Positions 19,713 through 29,284 of a stretch of 64,000 bases of DNA are shown piece by piece. Numbering within the stretch: the stretch's first letter is position 1; every line of letters starts with the position of its first letter. Location of the stretch: assembly GCA_937625935.1 (NCBI GenBank), contig OW569370.1:310001-374000 (forward strand), written 5' to 3'. The DNA comes from Tetramitus jugosus (taxonomy: Eukaryota; Heterolobosea; Eutetramitea; Acrasida; Vahlkampfiidae). Position numbers and translations under genes: made by a program. The notes below the pieces were generated by a model. That model was not told the DNA's origin and ran no database searches. It saw only the letters and a list, made by a program, of their open reading frames with translations.

Positions 19713-21515
19713 CTATGGCGAAGGAGCGAAGAAGAAGCGACCGTCGCTTGAAACCTTGTTGAATCCGGCTGACTGTGGATTGAAAACATACCACATGACT
19801 AACCGAGAAACGAGAACGGAATCCTTTTCATTGTTCGGATCACCATCCTTCTTTAGCAGGCGAACGTTGTCCAACGTGGCCACATAATTCTTGTTCATCA
19901 TATTCCTGAGACACCAGCCCATAGCCATTGCGACATCGGATGGATGGAACAGCTTCGTGTACGATATCTTACCACTCTCTAGATCACTTCTCGAATAGCC
20001 AACCTTGCTCAAGAAGAAATCATTGGCTTGAAGAAGCCCGTTGCTTCCATTGGCCAGAGCCATGCCCATTTGTTCATTGTTGGATGACCATCGACCATCA
20101 CGTATCAACTCACTCAACACCATCTCATGACCCAAGCAAGTGTGCTTTTGTTTCCTCAGTGTGCCTAGTTCACTCTCTAATCGTTGTTTTTGTAGCTTTA
20201 GTGTTTGAACATGCTCTTGCAAGTGTTTCAATCGAATACGTGACAGAATGGGACTCTTTTGTGGAGCTGTCATTGTCGTAGTAGTACTGGATATGGAGTC
20301 ATCCAATGATTCATAGTTGGTAGGTGGTGTAGCACTCTTCTTCTTCTTGCTCTTCTTGCTGCCCCTTGTTGTTTTTGTAGGAGACGTCTTTGATGTAGGT
20401 GTTGTTCTTCTTGCTGCCTTGGTTGGAGTAGTTGTGGTGGTGGCATTCTTTGCTTGATAAGTCTCATCATTGGTCGTCTTGCTGCTTGTTTGCTCAATTG
20501 GGATCGCTGCCTTGTTGACTGTTGTCGTTGACTTGACTGGTAGTCCTATTGTTGGTTGTGGCAATGGAGATGGTGTAAATAGTGAAGTCGATGATGGTGA
20601 TAATGGATCACATGAGAAATGACTATCAAACGAAGTTAGCATCGAATGTTGATCGTGCAATGTCAATGGCGAGAAGGGTGGGAATAGATCACTCAATTGG
20701 AAATAGCCATCTCCACCACCACCATCCAAAAGATTTTCAGTGTTCAAGCTCTCTACTACTTCTTGTGACTCTGTTTCTTCTGGCTGGACATGGTCTTGTC
20801 TTGGTTCAGAGAGCGATGGTTGATTTAGGAAGAATGGCTGTTGCGGCTGTTGCTGTTGCAATGGAACCTTAAAGTATGCTTGTTGTTGTTGTTGATGAGG
20901 AGGAAGCACTTGAGCAGAGGCACTATGATCCAACACGCCCATCACATCTCTCATCTCACCGTTCAACAACAGAAATGGATCACTCATATCCATCATGTTC
21001 ATGGAGCTTTGTATGTGAGGATAAGCCACATTTTTGTTTGTTGCTTGTATGTTGTTGTCGTTGTAACTGTTCGTTACAATGGATAATTTTTGTCGCTTCG
21101 GAGTGGGCTCTTCGGAAGGTACTTGATCAAACATGGAAGGAGGATTATTACTCGTGGGGAAAAGAAGGGTCGACGACGTGGATAAAGTTGTTGACGTCGG
21201 AGAAGCTGTCATTACCATCTGTGGATTATTTTGAGTCAACTGTTGCTGCTGTTGTTGTAGTTGTTGTTGTTGCAGTAATTGTTGTTGTTGTTGCTGTACA
21301 AGTAATTGGTTCTGATAAAATGATGCATCATTCATGTAGTTGTTCAATGGTGGTGGAGGAGGAACGATCAGACCACTCGGAGTTGTTGAAGTAGAGGTAG
21401 TGGTGATAAACAATGGTGGTTGCGAGGAATCGGAAGGAGACAATCTGTTTCTCTTCATATTTGGCTGTTGTGGTTGTTGCTGATAGTGTGGATAATGGGG
21501 TTGGTGTTGCATCAT
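19713..21515 (-). CDS. Gln-rich leucine-zipper/PAS-domain regulator
   Basis: 600 residues from ATG 21515. The first ~330 residues are Gln/Pro/Ser/Thr-rich, like an activation domain. A Lys-rich patch (GSKKSKKKKS, ~residue 390) precedes a helix with leucines exactly seven apart (LQEHVQT-L-KLQKQR-L-ESELGT-L), i.e. a leucine-zipper-like coiled coil. Residues ~475-590 form a PAS domain (LLQANDFFLSKVGYSRSDLESGKISYTKLFHPSDV), the type found in fungal ERT1/AcuK regulators. No consensus bZIP basic region lies directly before the zipper, so DNA binding by bZIP geometry is uncertain. It probably acts in the nucleus as a transcription regulator sensing a ligand or partner through PAS. Confidence 0.8.
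   Translation of the reverse strand: MMQHQPHYPHYQQQPQQPNMKRNRLSPSDSSQPPLFITTTSTSTTPSGLIVPPPPPLNNYMNDASFYQNQLLVQQQQQQLLQQQQLQQQQQQLTQNNPQMVMTASPTSTTLSTSSTLLFPTSNNPPSMFDQVPSEEPTPKRQKLSIVTNSYNDNNIQATNKNVAYPHIQSSMNMMDMSDPFLLLNGEMRDVMGVLDHSASAQVLPPHQQQQQAYFKVPLQQQQPQQPFFLNQPSLSEPRQDHVQPEETESQEVVESLNTENLLDGGGGDGYFQLSDLFPPFSPLTLHDQHSMLTSFDSHFSCDPLSPSSTSLFTPSPLPQPTIGLPVKSTTTVNKAAIPIEQTSSKTTNDETYQAKNATTTTTPTKAARRTTPTSKTSPTKTTRGSKKSKKKKSATPPTNYESLDDSISSTTTTMTAPQKSPILSRIRLKHLQEHVQTLKLQKQRLESELGTLRKQKHTCLGHEMVLSELIRDGRWSSNNEQMGMALANGSNGLLQANDFFLSKVGYSRSDLESGKISYTKLFHPSDVAMAMGWCLRNMMNKNYVATLDNVRLLKKDGDPNNEKDSVLVSRLVMWYVFNPQSAGFNKVSSDGRFFFAPSP
21250..21310. repeat. CAG/CAA tract encoding poly-Gln
   Basis: TTG/CTG-rich on the plus strand. 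It gives near-continuous Gln in the N-terminal domain of the PAS regulator. Confidence 0.75.
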
Positions 21516-22137
21516 GTTTGTTGGTTGTTACTTCAAGTAAAAAGAACGGATCTCACGGATAGGATTTTGTTGTTGTTGGAGTCCGGAAACGGGGGAGGTA
21601 CTGTTAATGCGTTCTTTCTTTTGGTTTGCTTGTTTGAAATAAAACAGGTTTTTGGTGAAATTGGACTGTGTGCGCAGATTACTTTTCTCACGTTCTAATG
21701 GCTTTGGAAAAACACGTGTTGGACGCTTTATGCAATTTCCTTTTGTGGACCTAGCGAGGTTAAGATGATGAAGCTTTGGTTGTTGATGTGTGCGGCGGCT
21801 TGTTGTGTTTCGTTGTCTTTGTGTTGGTTGGTGTTGATGAACCAAGATGAATAAAGATAAGTAGAGAGGATGGAAGAGAAGTGTGTGGTTTGGTGAGAGG
21901 TGATGGAAGCAGTTTTTTTTCGAGATTATAAGTTATATTTACGCCGCATCCCCAGGGGGGATTGGCTGTAGCGAACCGATTCGGTGAGCTCTTTTTGTTG
22001 CCTTCTTGCCTGTTTGGGGTGAACTTCTCAAAGTTGGAAAAGTGGTCCGTTGTTCAAAAGCTCGGTGCGCAGTGCGCAAGTCTAAAATGTGGATGATTCC
22101 TGTACTGAGTGAGCTGTTCAGAGCAGATGCTCACTCA
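21516..22137. other. intergenic region, 622 bp
   Basis: Upstream region of the PAS regulator. T/G-rich near the gene (CAA-rich on the sense strand). I see no convincing gene or RNA here. Confidence 0.4.
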
Positions 22138-23634
22138 TCAGAGAGGAGAGAAGCTGCTGTTTAGTTCGTGCGCATCTTCGACTTCCAACAGGAAATCGCA
22201 GATTTCACTAGCGGATGGAGGTCCCATGAGTGATGTTGAGTATTCATCTGATTCCAACAGGTCTACTGTGTGCATGCCTTGCCGTAATTTCTGACACTTT
22301 ACAATCTGTTTGTCTGCTTGTTCAGTGAACCCTGCGCTCACTCGTTTTGCTTGCTTGTAGGCTGTAATTGCTGAATCGTAATCACCACTCTTTCGCTTTA
22401 TGGAACCAAGGGTATCATATACAGAGTAAAGATCAGGATCGTTTTCAGCTGTCCCTATTTCCAATGCCACATTGGCAAACTTTGTTGCTTCTTTGTACTT
22501 TTTCATTTTACAATACGTGTAGGCCAATTGATTGGCGACACCCATGGTCTGTACCGAATTGTATGACTGCAACAGCAATGCAATTGCACTGTCATATGTT
22601 TTCTTTTGTCCGTGAAGATATCCTAACGTGTGCAACAGCCTTGCTTTGTCCTCCTTATTAAAGTTCATGTGCAGAGCTTTTGTTAAACTGTGCAGAGCAA
22701 TGTCGTATTGTGTGGGATCGTTCGCGCCAAGTTCATCCCGTATTGACGCCTCCGTTATATAACCCTCAACGAACATCTCATCCGTCTCCTGTGCCATAAG
22801 GACATACTGTAGTGCATCACTCAAATTTCCCAATATCTGATGCGTCAGTGCGATATCATTGTACGAAATGGCAGATTTCTCCAGTTTGGCCACCTGCACA
22901 AAACACTTCAATTCGGCTTGGTGATCCTCCAATTCATTGCACACACTGGCCTTGCCTCTAAAACTCCGTATCACCGAATCCTTAAAGTCATCTCTTTCCC
23001 GTCTCGATGGCAACTCCTTCCAATACGTGTACTGTTCCTTGATGACTTCATTGTACTCTTCTTTCGCCCCCAAAAAATCACCCTTCAAAAATTTCATCTT
23101 TGCCAAATCGCAGTGCATATCGAGGTACACATGACCATTGTCCTTATCCATATCCATTACCTGTTCAATGATTGAAATGGCATCTGCATACTGTCCCAGC
23201 TGTTCATACGTCAGTGCCAGTGCACTCTGAGCAGTAATATCCGGCTTTGGATTCATCTCAATCACTTTTTCAAAGCATTTCGCAGCTTTTTCATACTCCA
23301 ACTGATTATAGTACGATTGACCCTTTCGAAACACCTCCAAATAGGGCAGATGAGCGGATCGCTTGCCGTCCTTGGGTGTTCGTTTGGCCGTTTTCTTGTT
23401 GCTGCGACGACGTCGAACTGCTGCAACATTCTTTTTTCTTTTCGAACCTTTTTGGTGGTCATCATCGTGATCACTCGTGTCTGTCAGAGCACCAAACATG
23501 ACAGATTGGTTCATTTCATCAACCGGACGGTGATTGTTCTGGTCTTCTTCATAGTCACCGTTGTCATTGTCACTGCTACTGCTACCACTGCTAATTTCTT
23601 GGTAGGATCGCTTCTTGTCAACGTTGTTTTCCAT
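22138..23634 (-). CDS. TPR protein, TFIIIC tau131/GTF3C3-like
   Basis: 498 residues from ATG 23634. An acidic and then Lys/Arg-rich N-terminus (RRRRSNKKTAKRTPKDGKR) precedes at least eight TPR units from ~residue 95: GQSYYNQLEYEKAAKCFEKVIEMNP, LALTYEQLGQYADAISIIEQ, ALTHQILGNLSDALQYVL, LGYLHGQKKTYDSAIALLLQS, TLGSIKRKSGDYDSAITAYKQA. The acidic-basic lead into TPRs and the LPYLEVFRKGQ entry resemble the TFIIIC subunit that bridges TFIIIB for Pol III transcription, but it is shorter than that subunit (~880 residues in animals). A generic TPR scaffold is the alternative. Confidence 0.75.
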   Translation of the reverse strand: MENNVDKKRSYQEISSGSSSSDNDNGDYEEDQNNHRPVDEMNQSVMFGALTDTSDHDDDHQKGSKRKKNVAAVRRRRSNKKTAKRTPKDGKRSAHLPYLEVFRKGQSYYNQLEYEKAAKCFEKVIEMNPKPDITAQSALALTYEQLGQYADAISIIEQVMDMDKDNGHVYLDMHCDLAKMKFLKGDFLGAKEEYNEVIKEQYTYWKELPSRRERDDFKDSVIRSFRGKASVCNELEDHQAELKCFVQVAKLEKSAISYNDIALTHQILGNLSDALQYVLMAQETDEMFVEGYITEASIRDELGANDPTQYDIALHSLTKALHMNFNKEDKARLLHTLGYLHGQKKTYDSAIALLLQSYNSVQTMGVANQLAYTYCKMKKYKEATKFANVALEIGTAENDPDLYSVYDTLGSIKRKSGDYDSAITAYKQAKRVSAGFTEQADKQIVKCQKLRQGMHTVDLLESDEYSTSLMGPPSASEICDFLLEVEDAHELNSSFSPL

Positions 23635-23800
23635 TTGTGTTGGTTGTGAATTTCTTCAACGATAAGATCTTATTTTCTGTGTGAGGCGGGAATTTTGGTG
23701 AAGTTGCTGGATCACTTCAGAGAAGTCACAGTGAACAACAGGTGGATGTTATTATGCACAAAATAAATAAACACACTCGAGAGTTTTCACAGGACACCTC

Positions 23801-25576
23801 CTACGATTTGGACACTGCTTGTCCAATTGCCTTTTCCCATTCATCAGCCTTACCAGACACGTCCTCTAGTACATAGACACGCTTAGGAGTGGAGATGTAA
23901 AAGTGACGATCTGATTTTTTGTCTACACGAATGTCTTTTGACCAGGGTACTTGTCCCTTGAGCTTCATGGTGCTTGGATCTACATAGAGCAACCGATGCT
24001 TGTCCGTGAGGATTAGTTGTCTTGTTTTCGCAGTCATTCTACTTCTCTTGATCACGGACGACGTGTACAGAATCTTTTCGCCACTGATCAGGAACCTTCT
24101 CCACTGTGATGCATCGCTCACATTCTTCCTAGTGCTGGTTGCAAAGCGAGTGCTGCTCTTACTGATACCGTTGCTCATGGATATATCAGCCAATTGTTCG
24201 CTTCTGACACTATGGGGCACGATCCTAGGCGGTATCATTTCATTCAATTTACAAAAGTCGATACCATTGAAGAACGGATGTTGTTTCAGCTCGGCATAAC
24301 CACCTGCCCTAGCACCTAATCTCTCCTCTGGGGCCAACCGTAGCAAATTATCGACCAAATCTCGGGCCACTTCAGGAAAGCTCGATGGAAACTCAAAGTC
24401 ACGACTCAAAATTCTCTTAAACGTCAAATACTCACTGTCCGCCTTAAATGGATAATTGCCTGTTAGGAATTGATAGACAATGCAACCTAGAGCCCACAGA
24501 TCCGTTGCTTTCGAAGGCATTTGATTCGTGAGCACTTCTGGTGAGACGTACTCTGCTGTGCCACAAAACGTCTGGCGAGATCTCTTCAACAAATCTGACA
24601 CTTCAATCCCATCGGCCTCATCCTGCGTCAACACTTTTGCCGTTCCAAAATCCGTAATCTTCGTGTGCATGTCCTTCCCCAGAATCAGATTCTCCGGTTT
24701 CAAATCTCGATGGATAATGTTCATTGAGTGCATGTACTCTAGTCCATTGACAATTTCTGCAGTGTAGAAAATGGCGGCCTCCAACGAAAAGGGACCATAT
24801 TTGCTAATGTAGGAAAACAGTTCACCACCAGGCGCCAACTCCAATGCAAAATCTTTTTTTGTGCGTGTTAGCTCACAGTGATCAACAAGACAAGAGAGAC
24901 ACTGAAAAAAAAAAATGAGAGTAGCCTCAATCAACAAACAAGACCACTCACATATAACCTAACAACATAAAAACACAAGACACACAAAATAAAAAATGGC
25001 GGCATTATCCTATCTCTCTCTCTCATGATATATATACATACACAAATTTTCCTTATCTTGAAAAGTACAAAACAGACGAATAATATTGGGATGATTCATC
25101 ATATTCAACACATCTCTCTCCATCTTGACCGTCTTTAGCTTATTCTGACTAATGATTTGTTGTTTGAGAATCACTTTTGTAGCATAACGTTTTCCAGTGG
25201 GTTTAAAAATGGATTTGACGACACGAGAGTACGCTCCTTCACCCAACACTTCTCCAAACTCAAAATCTTCTCTAGAGTAGGGCCGTTTACTGTTGGCCCC
25301 ATTACTCGTAGCTTTTGATCGTTGTTTTTGTTGTTGTTGATTGGTTGATGTTTTACTATTGTTATTTTTCGTAGTGTTATCATCATCTTTATTTTTACTG
25401 TTATTATGATTATTGTTGCTACAATTGTTACTACTGTACACTTCATCACCAATACAAGTCATGGAGTTGGAGAAGGGAATACTGGAGAGGAGAGGTGAGG
25501 AACGAGGAGTTGTCGGTGTCGATGTTGATGACGATAGAGAGGACGTTGATGAAGCAGAAGATGATAGTGAGGACAT
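23801..25576 (-). CDS. PDK1: 3-phosphoinositide-dependent protein kinase 1 (AGC kinase), two exons
   Basis: Exons are 25576-25042 and 24852-23801 on the minus strand (528 residues), with a 189-nt GTATGT intron. Splicing joins QDKENL-Y-FALELAPGGELF, a standard PDK1 hinge. The N-terminal ~110 residues are Ser/Asn-rich. The kinase domain (~115-385) has GEGAYS, the ATKVILK lysine, HRDLKPENLIL, DFGTAKVL, TFCGTAEYVSPE with the activation-loop Thr region, and DLWALGCIVYQ. The C-terminal PH domain (~415-525) has WRRFLISGEKILY, RQLILTDKHRLLYVDPSTMKLKG and IPWS-like VPWSKDI. PDK1 phosphorylates the activation loops of AKT and other AGC kinases and is recruited by PIP3. It lacks its own hydrophobic-motif tail, as expected for PDK1. 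Confidence 0.93.
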
Positions 25577-25755
25577 TTTTTTTTTGGTTTTTTGTTGTTG
25601 ATAATCGAGTCGTTGTTGGTTTTTGAGAGCTAAAATCCCGAAGTTCCAATCAAGGCAATTTGCCAAGGCTGGTCAAATCAATTGAGTGAGTGATAGCGAA
25701 AGAGTCGTTTCGCGATGGCCTAAATTTCTTGTGTGTGAATTTATTGAAGAGCTCA

Positions 25756-27099
25756 TTATTGGTTCAGGTTGTCAAGCAGTGAGAATGCAAGAACGCTGGA
25801 ATCGTCAGAGCATGAGAACAAGAGAGATTTGGACTTCATGATACTCAATACAATGTCTCTGTGGCCCTTGAAAACCTTGATTGGTGACGATGTTCTCACA
25901 TCCCAGACACAAACCGTCTTGTCAACACTGCAACTGTACAAGAGTGGTTGATCTTCATCAAAGAACACCTTTGTAACACCGTCATTGTGCTTGAATGTTT
26001 GTCTCAGACTCAACGTACTCACGTCCCACAGATTGATCCTATTGTCCATACCACCGGTTGCCATGAGTGGAGCAACAGGAACACCAGCTTTGAATGCACT
26101 CATATCAATGGTTTCAATTGATTCTTCATGGCCACGCAACACACCCAATGTCTTCTTGTGAGTAATGTGAGACAATTGTGCAGTACCGTCTTCAGCTGCA
26201 GTCAAGATCAAATTTGGTTCTTGCTTTTGACTGGCGAATGCAGTGATGGGTGCAGTGGTAAACATGATTTCATTGGGTTGGAACACGTGAACACATTCGG
26301 CCGTGACTGGATTCCACACACGGACACTAGCGTCTTCTGAACCAGTGACCAATAGCTTACCGTCCGATGTGAAACCACCAGTGGTCACAGATCCCGAATG
26401 ACCAGAGAACACATTGAGACAAGACTGTGTCTTCACATTCCACAACCAAGCAGTCGTGTCTGCACTACCACATGCAAGCAAATTTCCCTTTGGATGCCAC
26501 TGAATCCATTCAATTGACTCGGATGGACCATCCAAGAACAATTCACTCACCACATTGTTCATATCACTGACATTCCACACACCAATTGTACCGTCCATGG
26601 ATCCAGTAGCCAACTTTGTTCCATCATAATTGAACGAAACATCGACACAAGTGTCCTTGTGACCCAACAAGTGTCTCACATTGGAGATTTGATTGTTGGT
26701 TGTGTCGTACTGGAAGATGAAACCAGTGTCATCTCCACTCGCAGTAGCAATCAACAGTGAGTCATCACTCTTTTCAAATTTGGCAATCTTGTACACACTG
26801 TCCGTATGTTTTGTAAACTCTGCAATGGAATCATTGGGGCCATCATAATTTTCCCGATCTCCGCCCATGGTTTCATCATCTTCGTATTCTTCGTCGTCGT
26901 CGTCATCATCACCTTCGACTCCTTCTCCATCTTCTTCATCAAACTTTGCCTTCAAAAAATCATCCATGTCCATCACAATTTGATCTTCAATGTCATTTGG
27001 GTCCATGAACTCTGCTTCTTCTTGATCATTGATTTCTCCATTGTCAAATTGGTTGTCTTCTTCTTCGTTTTCTCTAAAGTTTTGGTTACTGCTGCTCAT
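25756..27099 (-). CDS. AAMP: WD40 protein AAMP/Sqt1 (Rpl10/uL16 chaperone)
   Basis: 447 residues with a strongly acidic first ~95 residues, then an eight-bladed propeller: HTDSVYKIAKF, GHKDTCVDVSFNYDGTKLATGSMDGTIGVWNV, LDGPSESIEWIQWHPKGNLLACGSADTTAWLWNV, GHSGSVTTGGFTSDGKLLVTGSEDASVRVWNP, GHEESIETI, MDNRINLWDV and VDKTVCVWDV. The IEWIQWHPKG blade is specific to AAMP/Sqt1. Yeast Sqt1 captures nascent ribosomal protein uL16 with its acidic surface, so a cytosolic ribosome-assembly role is expected. Confidence 0.9.
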   Translation of the reverse strand: MSSSNQNFRENEEEDNQFDNGEINDQEEAEFMDPNDIEDQIVMDMDDFLKAKFDEEDGEGVEGDDDDDDEEYEDDETMGGDRENYDGPNDSIAEFTKHTDSVYKIAKFEKSDDSLLIATASGDDTGFIFQYDTTNNQISNVRHLLGHKDTCVDVSFNYDGTKLATGSMDGTIGVWNVSDMNNVVSELFLDGPSESIEWIQWHPKGNLLACGSADTTAWLWNVKTQSCLNVFSGHSGSVTTGGFTSDGKLLVTGSEDASVRVWNPVTAECVHVFQPNEIMFTTAPITAFASQKQEPNLILTAAEDGTAQLSHITHKKTLGVLRGHEESIETIDMSAFKAGVPVAPLMATGGMDNRINLWDVSTLSLRQTFKHNDGVTKVFFDEDQPLLYSCSVDKTVCVWDVRTSSPIKVFKGHRDIVLSIMKSKSLLFSCSDDSSVLAFSLLDNLNQ

Positions 27100-27268
27100 G
27101 GTTTTTAGGATTAGTCAGTATCTAGTTGTTGTTGTTGCTGTCGTTGTTTTGTGGAAGTGTGAATTTCATGTTTCTTTTTTCCCCGATGGGTTCAACGAGC
27201 AATTTGATATTTGAAGCATCAATCGTTTGGTTGAATGAAATTATCCGCATTGTATTTGGAATGTTTGA

Positions 27269-27586
27269 TCATTGATTCAATCCTCTTCTTTTGTTGCAGC
27301 TGTTCATGTGCACGAGGAGACGATCTGGTTCAAATCGACGAGAACAACCTGGACATTGAGCCATGGATTGCTTGTAAATCTCGTAGGCTTGCTTGTTCCA
27401 CTCCTGAATATCTTTGGCTGTGCTCTCAGAGGTGGGTAGAGGAAGAGATGGTGCTTCTGGGATTGGTTTTTGTAATTCCTCTGGTAGCAATCTCCAGTAG
27501 ATCTCTCTCTTGGTGGGACAATCCTTCAAGTGAATAGGAAGACTGGCAGATCCATATTCCTGACCACAACAATAGCAGACAATCAT
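27269..27586 (-). CDS. small C2HC zinc-finger protein (ZNF474/ZC2HC1-like)
   Basis: 105 residues from ATG 27586. Two C2HC fingers flank a Pro-rich linker: CYCCGQEYGSASLPIHLKDC and CPGCSRRFEPDRLLVHMNSC. The linker KREIYWRLLPEELQKPIPEAP matches the ZNF474 family. Members in animals are testis- or cilium-associated but poorly understood. It starts head to head with the VPS35 fragment, ~50 bp away. Confidence 0.8.
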   Translation of the reverse strand: MIVCYCCGQEYGSASLPIHLKDCPTKREIYWRLLPEELQKPIPEAPSLPLPTSESTAKDIQEWNKQAYEIYKQSMAQCPGCSRRFEPDRLLVHMNSCNKRRGLNQ

Positions 27587-27639
27587 CTTTCGTTGCTGAT
27601 AGCCTCTCCATTGGGATTGAATTTTTCGTCGACCAATGA

Positions 27640-28825
27640 TTTAGCATTGCTAGTCAATTGAATAGCACTGCACTTGCTTCAGATGAAATTGTAGACATGT
27701 TGAAGCGATTGTTGTTGGTGCCACTCGAGTCATACAACAATGTGCTAACAGTTTTGAAGTTGGAGAAGTATGGTGATATTATTCATTCTCTTGGATATGA
27801 ACAGAGAAAGTTTATTGCACTGAGCATTGTGAGATGCGCACTTGACAATGGACACAAGATTTCAACATTTGAACAAGTGAACAAACTGTTTGATTTGATT
27901 CGTCCACTGTTGAAGGATGAGGAAGACCAGACAACATTCTCACCTTCTGACGACTCACCAATAGCTGCAACATTGCTCGAAGATTTCGAAGAAGAACTTG
28001 ATTGCCAGATTGGTTCATTTGTTTGATAATAGCGATACTGATCAATTGTTTAAAGTTTTGGCCGCAGCCAGAAAGCACTTTGGTCAGGGTGGTGTCAAGA
28101 GAATTCAATACACATTGGTACCGCTTGTATTCTCCTACTTGAAACTTGCTCAGAGAATCTACAATGCACAGGAGGAGGAAAAGGTGATCAATGTAGACAA
28201 GGTGTTCAAGTATGTACTCGAAATTTTGCAGGTTTATGCCAACCACAGACCAAGTGTCGCCTTGACACTCTATCTCCAAAGTGCTCAATGTGCTGATCAA
28301 TGCGCCTCTGATCAAATCGTGTACGAATTCCTGACACAGGCATTCATGATCTATGAAGAGGAAGACAGCAAGATTCAATTGAATTATTTGACCTTGATCA
28401 TCAACACGCTGCAAAATATGAAGAATATGACTCGCGAAAACTATGACACATTGTCCACAAAGACCTGCCAATACTCATCCAAGCTATTGAGGAAGCCTGA
28501 TCAGTGCAGAGCTGCCTTCACTTGCTCTCATCTGTTCTGGCCGTTCGTGAATAACGAAGAGCTTCAGAACAGTTCAAAGGCACTTGAATGCTTGCAATGG
28601 TCGTTGAAGATTGTCAAGGCATGCATGCCTGCACAACAAATTCCATTGTTTGTTGACATTTTGAACGTGTACGCTTATCACTTTGACAAGGACAATGACA
28701 AGGTGACTGCCGAGTACATTAACGGTCTCATTGATCTAATCGCTGACAATATCTCAAAGATTGAAGAAGAGGAGACTCCTGATGATGTCTTTGCACCAAC
28801 CAATGCCGAGATTGCTATTTACTAA
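27640..28825 (+). pseudogene. VPS35: 5'-truncated, frameshifted VPS35 (retromer) fragment
   Basis: The C-terminal half of the retromer core subunit VPS35 is encoded in two frames. Frame one (from a TGA at 27637-27639 to ~27996) gives LVPLESYNNVLTVLKLEKYG and ends in DFEEE. The match continues one base later (from 27998) as LIARLVHLFDNSD, ARKHFGQGGVKRIQYTLVPLVF, LQVYANHRPSVALTLYL and LDIL-type helices, to a normal stop at 28823-28825. Skipping base 27997 rejoins the protein, so there is a +1 shift. No N-terminal half (human VPS35 is ~800 residues; ~390 aligned here) exists upstream, where the AAMP and C2HC genes lie. It is best read as a pseudogene or broken duplicate beside the Fanzor locus; an assembly error or programmed frameshift is less likely. 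Confidence 0.75.
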
Positions 28826-29284
28826 CCAAATCTAGAGAATAAACTTCTTCACTCAACAAGAGGAACAGACTCGCTCTCTCAGCACTCAACAACTTGCCAA
28901 CACCAGAGATCAAATGCTGCAAATAGACACCTCTTGTCGACTCTCCATCTTTTTTGATTGATTTGGTTGTTGTTGTTGTTGTTGATGTTCGTTGTGCGAC
29001 TTGTGTTTTTCGTTGTTGTTGTCGTGTCAGAGAGAAAGTTTTTCGTTGGTTCAAGATTGGATAGATAGGTGGATATATTATAAAAAAATACAATAAATGT
29101 TGTATCAGTTTCCTCTAAGCTGCGGAATTGGTGCAGTTGTAACAATTTCCGTTGAGACTGTCTTTACAACGGCAACGGCCATCTACCTCGGTTTAAAAAG
29201 CGCTGTCTTTTTCGCTGTTTGATTCAACTCACACAACAAATACAACACACAACAAATACACCACACAACAAATACAATAACATT
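28826..29284. other. intergenic region, 459 bp, presumed left flank and promoter of the Fanzor gene
   Basis: No gene seen. A TTG-rich stretch lies at 28965-28985. At 29236-29280, three near-identical copies of CACAACAAATACA lead to the Fanzor ATG. I found no terminal inverted repeat shared with the right flank and could not fix a left element end. Confidence 0.45.
29235..29280 (+). repeat. triple ACAACAAATAC leader repeat
   Basis: Three tandem, slightly diverged 15-16 bp copies sit in the leader directly before ATG 29285. They are similar in type to CAA-rich leaders of host genes in this window. Confidence 0.7.

Noticed and set aside
27997-27998. Programmed +1 frameshift in VPS35
   Set aside because: The N-terminal half of the protein is also missing, so a broken gene copy is the simpler reading; no slippery-site evidence beyond a CTT codon.
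28826-29284. Terminal inverted repeats or a serine recombinase marking a complete transposon around the Fanzor
   Set aside because: I found no inverted repeat shared by the two flanks and no transposase or recombinase frame nearby; only the nuclease and RNA part is supported.
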